Assembly (NCBI RefSeq): GCF_041021895.1
Contig: NZ_CP157428.1
Coordinates: forward strand, 1,922,001 to 1,986,000
Direction: 5' to 3'
DNA: 64,000 nt
Origin: Acinetobacter sp. XH1741
GTDB lineage: Bacteria; Pseudomonadota; Gammaproteobacteria; Pseudomonadales; Moraxellaceae
The translations under genes and the position numbers were made by a program. The notes under the pieces are model-generated. The model saw only the letters and a program-made list of their open reading frames with translations, was not told the DNA's origin and did not search any database. Numbering within the stretch: position 1 is the first letter of the stretch; every line of letters starts with the position of its first letter. Positions 23,832 through 33,032 of this stretch are shown one piece after another.

Positions 23832-25865
23832 ATGAATACACAAACTCATGTAAATAGCCATAAAACGACTGTGGCAGTACCAACTTTTGAAGTTTGGAAA
23901 AATGCTTTTGTGAAATTGCTACCGCAGCATGCAATTAAAAACCCTGTTATGGCAATTGTATGGCTTGGAACAGTGATTACTGCTCTAAGTACCTTAATGG
24001 GATATGCCACACTGCTGTTTGGTTTGGTCGTCACAGCAATTTTGTTTATTACGATTTTATTTGCTAACTATGCTGAAGCGGTTGCAGAGGCTAGAGGTCG
24101 TGGACAGGCATCTTCATTGCGTGCAGCAAGAGAAAACTTGACTGCTCGAAGACTTAATTCTTTGACAGACCGCCAAACCACTCAAATCGCAGCCACCGAA
24201 CTTCATTTAAATGATTTTATTGAAGTACATGCAGGTGAGCTTGTTCCAGCTGATGGTGAGATTATAGAAGGCTTTGCCACGATTAATGAATCGGCTGTTA
24301 CAGGTGAATCAGCACCTGTGCTACGTGAAGCCGGAACTGACCGTTCTGGTGTTATTGGCGGTACCAAAGTCCTTACAGATCGTATTGTTGTGCAAGTGAC
24401 TGCTGAATCTGGTCAAAGTTTCTTGGACCGTATGATTGCTTTGGTTGAAGGCTCAAATCGTCAAAAAACACCGAATGAGGTTGCACTTGGCTTCTTGTTA
24501 ATGGTGATGACACTTACATTTTTAATTGTGGTGATTAGCCTACCATTTATTGCTCATTATTTGCATATTGAGCTAGATCCAGTTGTACTCGTAGCATTGT
24601 TAGTCTGTTTAATTCCAACAACCATTGGTGGCTTGTTACCTGCGATTGGTATTGCAGGTATGAACCGCGCGCTCAAAGCCAATGTTTTGGCGAAATCAGG
24701 TAAAGCTGTCGAAGTTGCGGGTGACATTGATGTGCTTTTACTAGATAAAACGGGAACCATTACTTATGGTGACCGTCAAGCGACCTCATTTTATCCTTTA
24801 ACTTCCGTAAGTGAATCTGAATTAAGAGCCGCTGCTTGGGTAAGTTCACTTGCCGACCCTACACCAGAAGGAAAGTCGATTGTTAAGTTAGCAAAAGAAC
24901 AAGGTTTAAAACAGCAAGAACCTGAGCAAGCCGAATTTATCTCTTTTAGTGCTTCAACTCGAATTTCTGGTGTGAATTTACCGAATGGTGACCAAATTCG
25001 TAAAGGTGCTTTAGATGCAATCTTGAAATTTGTAGATGAAGATTATTCTCAAGATTTAGAGTTAAAAGCACGTGTTGAACAAGTTGCCAAAAAAGGTGCA
25101 ACACCATTGGTTGTCGCAAATCAACATCATGTATTAGGTGTGATTGAACTCTCTGATGTGATTAAACACGGTATTAAAGAGCGTTTTGCACGCTTAAGAG
25201 AAATGGGCATCAAAACTGTCATGGTCACAGGTGATAACCCATTAACTGCTGCCGCGATTGCTGCTGAAGCTGGTGTAGATGACTATATTGCCGAAGCAAA
25301 ACCAGAAGATAAATTGGCTTGTATTCGTACTGAACAACAACAAGGTCGTTTAGTTGCAATGGTCGGTGATGGAACCAACGATGCGCCGGCATTAGCGCAA
25401 GCCGATATTGGTTTGGCTATGAACTCAGGTACACAAGCTGCAAAAGAAGCCGGCAATATGGTTGATTTAGACTCTGACCCGACCAAACTGCTTGCTGTGG
25501 TTGAAATTGGGAAACAGCAGCTGATTACCCGCGGTGCTTTAACCACCTTTTCGTTAGCAAATGACGTCTCTAAATACTTTGCCATTTTGCCTGCCTTATT
25601 TGCAGCTGCAATACCGCAAATGCAAGTATTAAATGTCATGCACTTAGCGAGTCCAAACAGTGCAATTTTATCTGCATTAATTTTTAACGCGATTATTATC
25701 CCGCTATTAATTCCAATTGCACTTCGAGGCGTGAAATTTAAACCTTCCACTGCAACTCAGTTACTACGTCGAAATATGTTGATTTATGGTGTGGGTGGCG
25801 TGGTTCTACCATTCATTGCCATTAAAGCGATTGATGTTGTGATTGTTCAATTATTTGGTTTGTAA
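23832..25865 (+). CDS. kdpB: K+-transporting ATPase subunit B (P-type ATPase)
   Basis: This 677-residue catalytic subunit hydrolyses ATP to drive high-affinity K+ uptake. It has the actuator motif TGES (INESAVTGESAPV), PTTIGGLL in the fourth membrane segment, DKTGT with the phosphorylated aspartate at residue 305, KGA in the nucleotide-binding domain, and MVTGDNPLTAAAIA and MVGDGTNDAPALAQAD in the P domain. The start at 23832 is chosen because AGGAGG lies 9 bp upstream; a GTG six bases earlier would be only 3 bp from it. It ends 13 bp before kdpC. Confidence 0.98.
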   Translation: MNTQTHVNSHKTTVAVPTFEVWKNAFVKLLPQHAIKNPVMAIVWLGTVITALSTLMGYATLLFGLVVTAILFITILFANYAEAVAEARGRGQASSLRAARENLTARRLNSLTDRQTTQIAATELHLNDFIEVHAGELVPADGEIIEGFATINESAVTGESAPVLREAGTDRSGVIGGTKVLTDRIVVQVTAESGQSFLDRMIALVEGSNRQKTPNEVALGFLLMVMTLTFLIVVISLPFIAHYLHIELDPVVLVALLVCLIPTTIGGLLPAIGIAGMNRALKANVLAKSGKAVEVAGDIDVLLLDKTGTITYGDRQATSFYPLTSVSESELRAAAWVSSLADPTPEGKSIVKLAKEQGLKQQEPEQAEFISFSASTRISGVNLPNGDQIRKGALDAILKFVDEDYSQDLELKARVEQVAKKGATPLVVANQHHVLGVIELSDVIKHGIKERFARLREMGIKTVMVTGDNPLTAAAIAAEAGVDDYIAEAKPEDKLACIRTEQQQGRLVAMVGDGTNDAPALAQADIGLAMNSGTQAAKEAGNMVDLDSDPTKLLAVVEIGKQQLITRGALTTFSLANDVSKYFAILPALFAAAIPQMQVLNVMHLASPNSAILSALIFNAIIIPLLIPIALRGVKFKPSTATQLLRRNMLIYGVGGVVLPFIAIKAIDVVIVQLFGL

Positions 25866-25878
25866 TCTGGAGTTTGAA

Positions 25879-26484
25879 ATGAAAACTTATGCACAAAATT
25901 CAGAAGCAAATTTGGGTCAGACCTTAAGAGCATCTTTGGGATTATTAATTTTTACACTTGTCGGTTGCGGTGCAGTTTATAGTGCGATTGCTACAGGTGC
26001 GGGACAGGTGCTATTTAACAATCAAGCGAATGGTAGTTTGATTGAAATAGATCATAAAGTTTTAGGGTCAAAATTAGTCGCTCAGCCATTTGTGGGAGAG
26101 GCTTATTTTCACCCACGTCCTTCAGCAGTCGCTTATGACCCGATGGCTATGGCAGGTACAAATTTAGCTCGTACTAATCCTGAACTACAGCAACAAATTG
26201 ATGCTCAGATTCTTGCGGTGAAAAAACAAGATCATACAGGTAATACACCGATTCCAAGCGATTTGGTGACTAAATCGGGGAGTGGTATCGACCCGCATAT
26301 TAGTCCTGAATCTGCTCAGTTACAGGTTGCTCGAGTGGCTCAAGCTCGTCATTTAGAACCTAAGGTTGTAGAAGAGTTACTCCAAAAGCATATTGAACCG
26401 ATGCAGTTTGGTGTATTGGGGCAAGCTCGTGTTAATGTATTAGAACTCAATATTGCTTTAGATCAATTACAATCTACACATTAA
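25879..26484 (+). CDS. kdpC: K+-transporting ATPase subunit C
   Basis: This 201-residue subunit has one N-terminal membrane anchor (about residues 16-37) and a periplasmic domain. Family motifs are YFHPRPSAVAY near residue 74, NLARTNPEL and SGSGIDPHISPESAQLQ near 132. It stabilises the KdpAB complex and raises its affinity. The ATG at 25879 has a TGGAG 7 bp upstream; a longer in-frame start at 25843 lies inside kdpB and is rejected. kdpD follows after 38 bp, so the sensor is likely co-transcribed with the pump. Confidence 0.97.
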   Translation: MKTYAQNSEANLGQTLRASLGLLIFTLVGCGAVYSAIATGAGQVLFNNQANGSLIEIDHKVLGSKLVAQPFVGEAYFHPRPSAVAYDPMAMAGTNLARTNPELQQQIDAQILAVKKQDHTGNTPIPSDLVTKSGSGIDPHISPESAQLQVARVAQARHLEPKVVEELLQKHIEPMQFGVLGQARVNVLELNIALDQLQSTH

Positions 26485-26522
26485 CTTAAAAATAAAGTTG
26501 TTAGTTTACCGGATGATATCAA

Positions 26523-29177
26523 GTGCAAAGCAATCGCGAAAATCAGGCTGAGGCCTTATTAAATCATGTCAACAGATATCAAGCCGGTCGACTAACGGTC
26601 TTTTTAGGTGCGGCACCGGGTGTTGGAAAAACCTATGCCATGCTTGCCCGCGCCAAAGAGTTATTTCAACAGGGCACAGACGTTGTTGTGGGTATTGTTG
26701 AAACCCACGGAAGAATAGAAACTCTAAAAATTTTGGAAGGCTTACCTGAAATTGCTAGAAAGGAAATGCAATATCAGGGGCATACTTTAGAAGAAATGGA
26801 CCTGGATGCTATTCTGCTTCGGCATCCAGAAATTGTTTTGGTCGATGAGTTGGCTCATCGTAACGTACCGAATAGTCGTCATGAACGACGTTGGCAAGAT
26901 GTCAATGAATTGCTAGACGCAGGTATTGATGTATTTACGACCATTAATATTCAGCATTTAGAAAGCCTAAATGATGTGGTCTACCAGATTACGGGGATTC
27001 GAGTAAATGAAACGGTACCAGATCGGGTATTTGATCGTATTCGAGACATTCGCTTAATTGATTTACCCGTCAGTGAACTGATCGAAAGGCTCCATCAAGG
27101 AAAAGTCTATGTGCCAGAGCAAGCAAATTTGGCATTACAAGGCTTTTTTAGCATTTCAAATTTAACAGCATTGCGTGAACTGGCAATGCAATGTGTTGCT
27201 GAGCATGTCGATTTAGATTTAAAACAGAGTTACACCTCTAAGGGTTTGAAGTCTATTTCGCTGCAAAATGAATTGATGATTGCGATAGATGGACAAGGTT
27301 CTTCTGAGTATTTAGTACGAGCAGGATGTCGATTAGCAGAGCGTAATGGTGCTACGTGGACTGTAGTGAATGTTGCTAAAAGTTTGGACTTTGGACAGAG
27401 TTCAGCAAATTCATATAAAAAAGAATATATTGAGATTGATCGTGCATTTGAATTGGCTCGGCAACTCGGTGGTCGAACAGAAGTTTTATATGGCCATCGA
27501 GTTGCGTCAGTATTAATGGATGCCGCCGTTGATCGAGGTATTTCCAATTTAGTCATTGGTAAAAGTATTTCGCCGTGGTGGTTAAAGTTATTTAAGAAAA
27601 ATTTAGCTCAGCAATTATTAAATCAAGAAAACTCGATTGCTTTAACCATTTTGCATCCAGAACAGGGTACAAAAAAAACAACTCAAATTGAAAAGCCATC
27701 ATTTTTATCATTAAAAGAAAGTATTTTTGTTCTAGCGGTTACATGTGCCAGTATTTTTATCGCTCACTTTGCCGAAGTTCTCTTAGGTATTGAAGATTTT
27801 TCTGTCATTTTCATTATTTCAGTTTTAATTGTAGCAACGAAAACTCGAATGCTCGCTGCTGTAGTAGCCGCACTTATTTGTTTCTTGGCCTATAATTTTT
27901 TCTTTATTGCACCACGTTTTACCTTACAAATTTCGGCACACCAAGGGGTGGTTACCGTTGTTGCTTTTTTTGCGGCAGCTTTAATTGCTGGGCGCTTGGC
28001 CTCTCAATTACGTCAGCAGGTTTTATCCTTAAAAGCAGCAAATGCCTACACTACGGTAATGCAAGACTTAGCGCGTAAACTTTCTAGTGCAGTAAACCTT
28101 GAAGAAGTCATGCAAACAGGCCGAATGACTTTAGAAACCCAGCTGCAAACGAAGGTGTGGATTTCTATTCAAGATAGAGTCATTTCATCTGATATAGCGC
28201 TAAGCGATAAAGAAAAAGTTGCAGCAGATTGGTGCTTAAAACATCAACAACCATGTGGACGTTTTACCGATACACTCAGTCAGTCAAACTGGTGGTTTTT
28301 ACCTCTTTTAGAGCAAAAAAATAGCCTAGGTATTGTGGGAATTTACTTTAAGGATGATGTGGTTTCTCTAAATTTTGAGCAAAAGAAACTGACGGAAAGT
28401 GTAATCGAATATATTGCACAGGCAGCTCTTCGCACCCAATTGGTCAATGAACTTGAACAAGCAAAAGTCACCAGTGAAACAGAGCGATTACGTTCGGCTT
28501 TATTATCTTCGGTATCGCATGATTTACGTTCACCGCTTGCTTCTATTATTGGTGCAGCAGACACGCTTGCCCATTTTAAAGCTGATATGTCAGAACAAGA
28601 CCAACAGGATTTACTCGAAACCATTCATTTAGAAGGCGAACGCTTAGACCGTTATATTCAAAACCTACTTGATATGACACGTTTGGGGCATGAAGGTCTA
28701 TCTTTAAAAAGAGACTGGATTGGTGTGGATGAATTAATTGGTTCTGCAACCCGCCGTTTAAAGCGCTATAAACCAGATACTCAAGTGTCGGTTGAATTAC
28801 CTGAACAAGCGATTAGTTTATATGTACACCCAGCACTGGTAGAGCAAGCCATTTTTAATGTTTTAGAAAATGCGGCAAACTTTTCACCTCCAGATGAACC
28901 AGTCATGATTCGTGCTCATCTTTCATCAGAAGATGAAGTAAAAATAGAAATTGACGATAGAGGTGCAGGAATTCCTGAAGACGAAAGAAACCGCATTTTT
29001 GATATGTTTTACACCATGGAGCGCGGAGACCGTGGAAAATTTGGTACAGGTTTAGGGCTAACAATTGTTAAGGCAATTATTGGTGCTCATATGGGTACAA
29101 TAGAAGCATTTTCAGGACGCCAAAATAAAGGTACTTTAATTCAAATCAGATTACCCATTCATCCAGTAAAAGAATAA
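26523..29177 (+). CDS. kdpD: KdpD, osmosensitive K+ channel sensor histidine kinase
   Basis: This 884-residue membrane kinase senses K+ limitation and turgor. From the N-terminus it has a KdpD domain with Walker A GAAPGVGKTYAML (about residues 28-40), Walker B-like VDELAHRNVPNSRH near 113, a universal-stress-protein-like domain (about 250-370), four membrane segments (about 396-490), a GAF-like region, the dimerisation/phosphoacceptor box SSVSHDLRSPLASI with His near 665, and an ATPase domain (NVLENAANFSP, DRGAGIPEDE, GTGLGLTIV). It starts with GTG. The gene is between kdpC and kdpE, 11 bp before the latter. Confidence 0.97.
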   Translation: MQSNRENQAEALLNHVNRYQAGRLTVFLGAAPGVGKTYAMLARAKELFQQGTDVVVGIVETHGRIETLKILEGLPEIARKEMQYQGHTLEEMDLDAILLRHPEIVLVDELAHRNVPNSRHERRWQDVNELLDAGIDVFTTINIQHLESLNDVVYQITGIRVNETVPDRVFDRIRDIRLIDLPVSELIERLHQGKVYVPEQANLALQGFFSISNLTALRELAMQCVAEHVDLDLKQSYTSKGLKSISLQNELMIAIDGQGSSEYLVRAGCRLAERNGATWTVVNVAKSLDFGQSSANSYKKEYIEIDRAFELARQLGGRTEVLYGHRVASVLMDAAVDRGISNLVIGKSISPWWLKLFKKNLAQQLLNQENSIALTILHPEQGTKKTTQIEKPSFLSLKESIFVLAVTCASIFIAHFAEVLLGIEDFSVIFIISVLIVATKTRMLAAVVAALICFLAYNFFFIAPRFTLQISAHQGVVTVVAFFAAALIAGRLASQLRQQVLSLKAANAYTTVMQDLARKLSSAVNLEEVMQTGRMTLETQLQTKVWISIQDRVISSDIALSDKEKVAADWCLKHQQPCGRFTDTLSQSNWWFLPLLEQKNSLGIVGIYFKDDVVSLNFEQKKLTESVIEYIAQAALRTQLVNELEQAKVTSETERLRSALLSSVSHDLRSPLASIIGAADTLAHFKADMSEQDQQDLLETIHLEGERLDRYIQNLLDMTRLGHEGLSLKRDWIGVDELIGSATRRLKRYKPDTQVSVELPEQAISLYVHPALVEQAIFNVLENAANFSPPDEPVMIRAHLSSEDEVKIEIDDRGAGIPEDERNRIFDMFYTMERGDRGKFGTGLGLTIVKAIIGAHMGTIEAFSGRQNKGTLIQIRLPIHPVKE

Positions 29178-29188
29178 GTTGTAAAGTC

Positions 29189-29905
29189 ATGATAACTTCA
29201 GAAACATCTCCTGTAGAAACACGTATTGTGATTATTGATGATGAGCCCCAAATCCGTAAATTTTTAGACATCGCCTTAAGAACACAAAAATACAAAACCA
29301 CGCTCTGCGAAACGGGTTACAAAGGCTTAGAAACTTTGGCGACCCAAGGTGCCGACTTAGTTATTCTAGACCTAGGCTTACCCGATTTAGACGGGAAAGA
29401 AGTACTCCAAGAATTACGTAGCTGGTCGAATGTACCTGTTATTGTGTTATCTGTACGTGCCGATGAATATGAAAAAGTTGCTCTGCTCGATGCTGGCGCA
29501 AATGATTACATGACCAAACCTTTTAGTGTGCAAGAGCTTTTGGCGCGCATACGTGTCATTTTAAGAAACCAACCGATTCAGCAAGAAGCACATGTATATG
29601 ACGATGGTTATCTCAAAGTCGATGTCACACAACGTTTGGTGTGGGTTGAGCAACAGCCAATTACGTTAACTCGAAAAGAATTTCAACTTTTGACGTTATT
29701 AATGCGCTATCAAGGTCAGCTTTTAACACAGCCACAGCTCTTAAAAGAACTATGGGGGCCAACCCATCAGGAAGATACTCACTATTTACGTATTTTAGTG
29801 GGGAAGTTACGTAGTAAGTTGGGGGATAACGCGATTCAACCACGCTATATTGCTACTGAACCTGGTGTTGGATTACGTTTTTTAGCTCAACAGAAAAATC
29901 ATTAG
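29189..29905 (+). CDS. kdpE: KdpE, OmpR-family response regulator
   Basis: This 238-residue regulator has a receiver domain with the acidic pair IIDDEPQ near residue 15, the phosphoacceptor aspartate at about 61 (LVILDLGLPD), the conserved threonine/serine of VIVLSVRA and the lysine of MTKPFS. The C-terminal winged helix carries the OmpR pattern LTRKEFQLLTLLM and the recognition region THYLRILVGKLRSKLG. KdpE phosphorylated by KdpD activates kdpABC. Paired TTTAC repeats at 21867-21927 look like its binding sites. Confidence 0.96.
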   Translation: MITSETSPVETRIVIIDDEPQIRKFLDIALRTQKYKTTLCETGYKGLETLATQGADLVILDLGLPDLDGKEVLQELRSWSNVPVIVLSVRADEYEKVALLDAGANDYMTKPFSVQELLARIRVILRNQPIQQEAHVYDDGYLKVDVTQRLVWVEQQPITLTRKEFQLLTLLMRYQGQLLTQPQLLKELWGPTHQEDTHYLRILVGKLRSKLGDNAIQPRYIATEPGVGLRFLAQQKNH

Positions 29906-29914
29906 ATATAAAAA

Positions 29915-29942
29915 AACCTTAGGGTATTTCTCCCTAAGGGTT
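29915..29942. terminator. Bidirectional terminator between kdpE and the glutamine synthetase family gene
   Basis: CCTTAGGG (29917-29924) pairs with CCCTAAGG (29932-29939). On the minus strand a run of seven T follows, so it is strongest for the minus-strand gene, though it lies 9 bp after the kdpE stop as well. Confidence 0.8.
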
Positions 29943-29977
29943 TGCAAAGTGATTTATAGTTTTTTTGCTTTTTTTAT

Positions 29978-31402
29978 TTATATATCCCAATGTTGTTCTG
30001 CTTCAGTCATTTGGCTGTAAATATTTTGATATTCAGCCTGCTTAACTGTGTACCAATGTTCGACAAAGTCAGCGCCTAAATATCCTTTTAAAATAAGACT
30101 TCCTTTAAATATTTTTAAGGCTTCTGGTTGGTTATTAGATAATAAAATGTGCTCGTCTTGAAATTTTAAAAGATGTGCAGGTTTTGGTAGCGGTAACTTA
30201 TGAGATAAACCATAAGCTGCGCCAGCTAAAATAGTCGCTGTTACCAGATAGGGATTACAGTCAGCTCCAGCAACCCGATATTCTAAGCGTTGATTTTGTA
30301 CATCTGAACATGGAATTCGGATTGCGACATTACGATTGTTGGTATCCCAATTGGCTTCTAATGGCACATGATGACCAATTTTAAAACGTCTATAAGAATT
30401 AATATTAGGAGCTAAAATGGCCATAGATGCAGGCATTAACTCAATAAGTCCGCTAATTGCACTGAGTAATTTGGGAGAAAGCTCATCTTTTTCTTCTTCT
30501 GAGCTAAATATATTTTCATGGTATTGATTGAGCATGCTCATATGAAAATGCATGCCACTACCAGCCTTAGTCAAGTTGGGCTTCGCCATGAAGCAGGCAT
30601 TTAAGTCATGCTTTCTTGCAACTTGCTTTACAATTCTTTTTAAGGCATTAATTTGATCACAAAGTTTTAAAATATCATGGCTATGTTGAAGATTTAATTC
30701 ATATTGCCCAGGAGATGACTCTGCAACAATAGCAGTAATTTCAATAGATTGCAGCAGGGCCGCTTTTTCAACTTCTTCTAGGACTTGTTGATAGTTATTG
30801 GGTGCATCTATATCAAAACATTGGTTTTCTAAACATGTTTCAGATTGATGGTGGGGTGAGAAAAGATAAAATTCTAGTTCAGCCGCCATAACAGGAAAAT
30901 AATTATTCGCGTGTAACTGATTCAATAATTTTTTTAATATATTACGTGGCTCATAGCGACAGCCTGAACCATCATCTTCTTGCATGGATAGATAAAGCTG
31001 GGCATGCAATTCGGGAGATAAGGCACTGGGTTGTAGGCTGCCTAAAATGGGTAAGCAAAGTCTATCTGGTTCACCAATATATTTTCCTAGCCCTGTCTCT
31101 TCAATCACTTTTCCATCAAGACTCATGGCATACACAGAAAGAGGAAAATAACATCCATGAGATAGATTTTTGAGGCTTTTAACATCAATTCGTTTACCAC
31201 GAATATGCCCGTTTAAGTCATGTAGACAAATATCAATGTGTTGAGTCTGAGGATATAAACTTAAATATTCATCCACTTCTTTCAAAAAAAGTTCTGCATT
31301 GAAAGTGTGATTTTGTGTCGGTGGAGTAAAATCATCTGATATTTTAAATGCCTTAAAGTGAGAATCTTTTAAGTTTAAATTGGGGTAAGTAAGCGTACTC
31401 AT
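29978..31402 (-). CDS. Glutamine synthetase family protein, gamma-glutamylpolyamine synthetase-like
   Basis: This 474-residue protein has the glutamine synthetase catalytic fold: N-terminal beta-grasp (ICLHDLNGHIRGKRID near residue 59), AAELEFYLFSP near 178, SSPGQYELNLQ near 238, the KPNLTKAGSGMHFHMSM ATP-binding stretch near 278, and NRNVAIRIP near 360. It lacks the C-terminal adenylylation loop of GlnA. The PuuA-like branch ligates glutamate to putrescine or other amines for polyamine breakdown. No other puu genes are adjacent, so the amine is inferred only from family. An AAGG lies about 11 bp before the start. Confidence 0.85.
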   Translation of the reverse strand: MSTLTYPNLNLKDSHFKAFKISDDFTPPTQNHTFNAELFLKEVDEYLSLYPQTQHIDICLHDLNGHIRGKRIDVKSLKNLSHGCYFPLSVYAMSLDGKVIEETGLGKYIGEPDRLCLPILGSLQPSALSPELHAQLYLSMQEDDGSGCRYEPRNILKKLLNQLHANNYFPVMAAELEFYLFSPHHQSETCLENQCFDIDAPNNYQQVLEEVEKAALLQSIEITAIVAESSPGQYELNLQHSHDILKLCDQINALKRIVKQVARKHDLNACFMAKPNLTKAGSGMHFHMSMLNQYHENIFSSEEEKDELSPKLLSAISGLIELMPASMAILAPNINSYRRFKIGHHVPLEANWDTNNRNVAIRIPCSDVQNQRLEYRVAGADCNPYLVTATILAGAAYGLSHKLPLPKPAHLLKFQDEHILLSNNQPEALKIFKGSLILKGYLGADFVEHWYTVKQAEYQNIYSQMTEAEQHWDI

Positions 31403-31799
31403 TATAAAAAACCTTGGTGGTTATTTAGCTCAAATCCTACCTTAGCCTTGGAAGTTAATCGCGTAAAAAAAGAGTAAAATGATTAAGCAATATTTTATAA
31501 ATAATTATAATTTTTGTATTTTAAATCAAGTGGTTGGGGTTTGTTTGTGGGGTGATTTTTTAAAGTAAAATTAACATATAAGATTTATCTAGTTATTTAT
31601 GATTTCCCATTTTTTAAATGAAATATAATTAATAATTACAGCCCTTAAATTTGGTGAGATGGTCAAAGTGCTTTAGACTTAAACGCTTATCCAGTTAAAC
31701 TTTTATGTATAAGTCTTGAATAAAGTAAGACTTTTATTGTCCCTGCACTGGAATTTTATTTTTTGCGTTTTTTTAATGTTATTTTTGAGTTCTCTTAAT
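31403..31799. other. 397-bp intergenic region, divergent promoters
   Basis: Very AT-rich DNA between the minus-strand glutamine synthetase family gene and the plus-strand DUF2799 lipoprotein gene. Both promoters must lie here. The only structure seen is an inverted repeat AAGTCTT (31711-31717) and AAGACTT (31727-31733), which would form a hairpin in the lipoprotein's leader. No gene is evident. Confidence 0.55.
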
Positions 31800-32348
31800 A
31801 TGAAAAATATCGGTTTAGCCATTTTAGCAATCAGCCTTTCAGGTTGTGCTGCAATGAGCGTAGAAGAATGTAAGACTGCGAATTGGTCATCAGTGGGTGA
31901 GAAAGATGGTTCAAAGGGTTCTTCTCCTCGTTTAGATCAATATTACAAAGCATGTGGAAAAGCCAATATTGTTCCAGATCAAAAGTCGTATGAGCGTGGG
32001 TATAAAGAAGGCCTAGGGTACTATTGCCAACCAGCGAACATTTTTTATAACGCTTTAGAGGGTAATGGTAATATTAATGTATGCCCAATCGAGCAGCGTA
32101 ATCGTTTAAGGCCTTATTATCGGGCGGCTTCTGATTACTACAGTGCAAAAACTGAATATGATCGTTATGACGAAAAGCTTAAGCAATATTCTGACAATGC
32201 TTATAATGATAAATTGAAGCCAGAAGAGCGTGAACGTTATCGTAAGCTTTTAAGAGAATTACAAATTGATCGTGACCGTATCAATCGTAATTATTGGGAT
32301 TCTATTCGGGATATCGAACGTTTCAAATACGATCATGGCTTAAAATAA
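31800..32348 (+). CDS. DUF2799 lipoprotein
   Basis: This 182-residue protein has a short signal sequence with lipobox ISLSGC, so lipidation at cysteine near residue 16 is expected. The mature part fits the DUF2799 pattern: CKTANWSSVGEKDGSKG, YYKACGKANIVPDQKSYERGYKEGLGYYC, followed by a charged coiled-coil-like C-terminus (about 115-180, rich in Arg, Asp and Tyr). The start at 31800 is preferred over 31716 because it places the lipobox correctly. Function of this family is unknown. A strong terminator follows 10 bp after the stop. Confidence 0.85.
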   Translation: MKNIGLAILAISLSGCAAMSVEECKTANWSSVGEKDGSKGSSPRLDQYYKACGKANIVPDQKSYERGYKEGLGYYCQPANIFYNALEGNGNINVCPIEQRNRLRPYYRAASDYYSAKTEYDRYDEKLKQYSDNAYNDKLKPEERERYRKLLRELQIDRDRINRNYWDSIRDIERFKYDHGLK

Positions 32349-32357
32349 GATTTGAAA

Positions 32358-32388
32358 AAAGGATTGATCTATTCAAGATCAATCCTTT
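32358..32388. terminator. Bidirectional terminator between DUF2799 and coq7
   Basis: A 12-bp perfect stem (32358-32369 with 32377-32388) around a seven-base loop, with A-rich and T-rich flanks. It lies between convergent genes and can serve both. Confidence 0.92.
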
Positions 32389-32393
32389 ATTTT

Positions 32394-33029
32394 TTAAAGG
32401 TAATAACTGGTTTTAGTCATTAATTTTGAAATAGCAGTCATACTGATTTTTACTGCATAAGGTAATTCAACACCACCTGCTTCAAGCGCAGTATGACGAT
32501 GATGCAATTCATCTTCATTCATTTGCTCTAAAATTTTACGAGAGCGGTCATCTTGAGCTGGTAATTGGTTTAAATGATCTTGCAAATGCATGCTTACCTG
32601 ACGCTCAGTTTCAGCAACAAAACCTAAGCTATATTTATCACCAGCAATACCTGCAAGAGCGCCCATGCCATATGAAAGGCCGTACCAGATAGGGTTTAAT
32701 AAACTTGTATGGCTATTCAACTCATTTAAACGGTCTTCACACCAAGCTAAATGGTCTTGTTCTTCAATTGCTGCTTGCTGCATTTCACGGCGTACGTTTG
32801 GTAATTTTGCCGTTAATGCTTGTCCATGATAAAGCGCTTGAGCACATACTTCACCACTATGGTTAACACGCATGAGGCCTGCAACATGGCGAGCATCTTC
32901 CACACCGAGTTGTGTTTCAGCCGTTTCAGCCGGGTTTTGGCGCTGTGCTGCTGTTGCACCTGGAACAAGACTACGTAATGCCTGATCAAAGGAGTTAATA
33001 AGTTGATCAATTCCTGTGTAGTGGCGCAT
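32394..33029 (-). CDS. coq7: 3-demethoxyubiquinol hydroxylase, COQ7 type
   Basis: This 211-residue di-iron enzyme hydroxylates 3-demethoxyubiquinol in ubiquinone synthesis. The metal ligands are visible as MRVNHSGEVCAQALYHGQ, EEQDHLAWC, ETERQVSMH and MNEDELHHR, the pairs of Glu and ExxH expected for the family. It is peripheral to the inner membrane. GGAGG lies 8 bp upstream of the ATG, inside the end of the transporter gene (3 bp gap), so translation is probably coupled. Acinetobacter uses Coq7 rather than UbiF, in agreement with the genus assignment. Confidence 0.96.
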   Translation of the reverse strand: MRHYTGIDQLINSFDQALRSLVPGATAAQRQNPAETAETQLGVEDARHVAGLMRVNHSGEVCAQALYHGQALTAKLPNVRREMQQAAIEEQDHLAWCEDRLNELNSHTSLLNPIWYGLSYGMGALAGIAGDKYSLGFVAETERQVSMHLQDHLNQLPAQDDRSRKILEQMNEDELHHRHTALEAGGVELPYAVKISMTAISKLMTKTSYYL

Positions 33030-33032
33030 AAA

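Noticed and set aside
25283-25750. 155-codon minus-strand frame inside kdpB
   Set aside because: Antisense shadow of the P-type ATPase core; no supporting signals.
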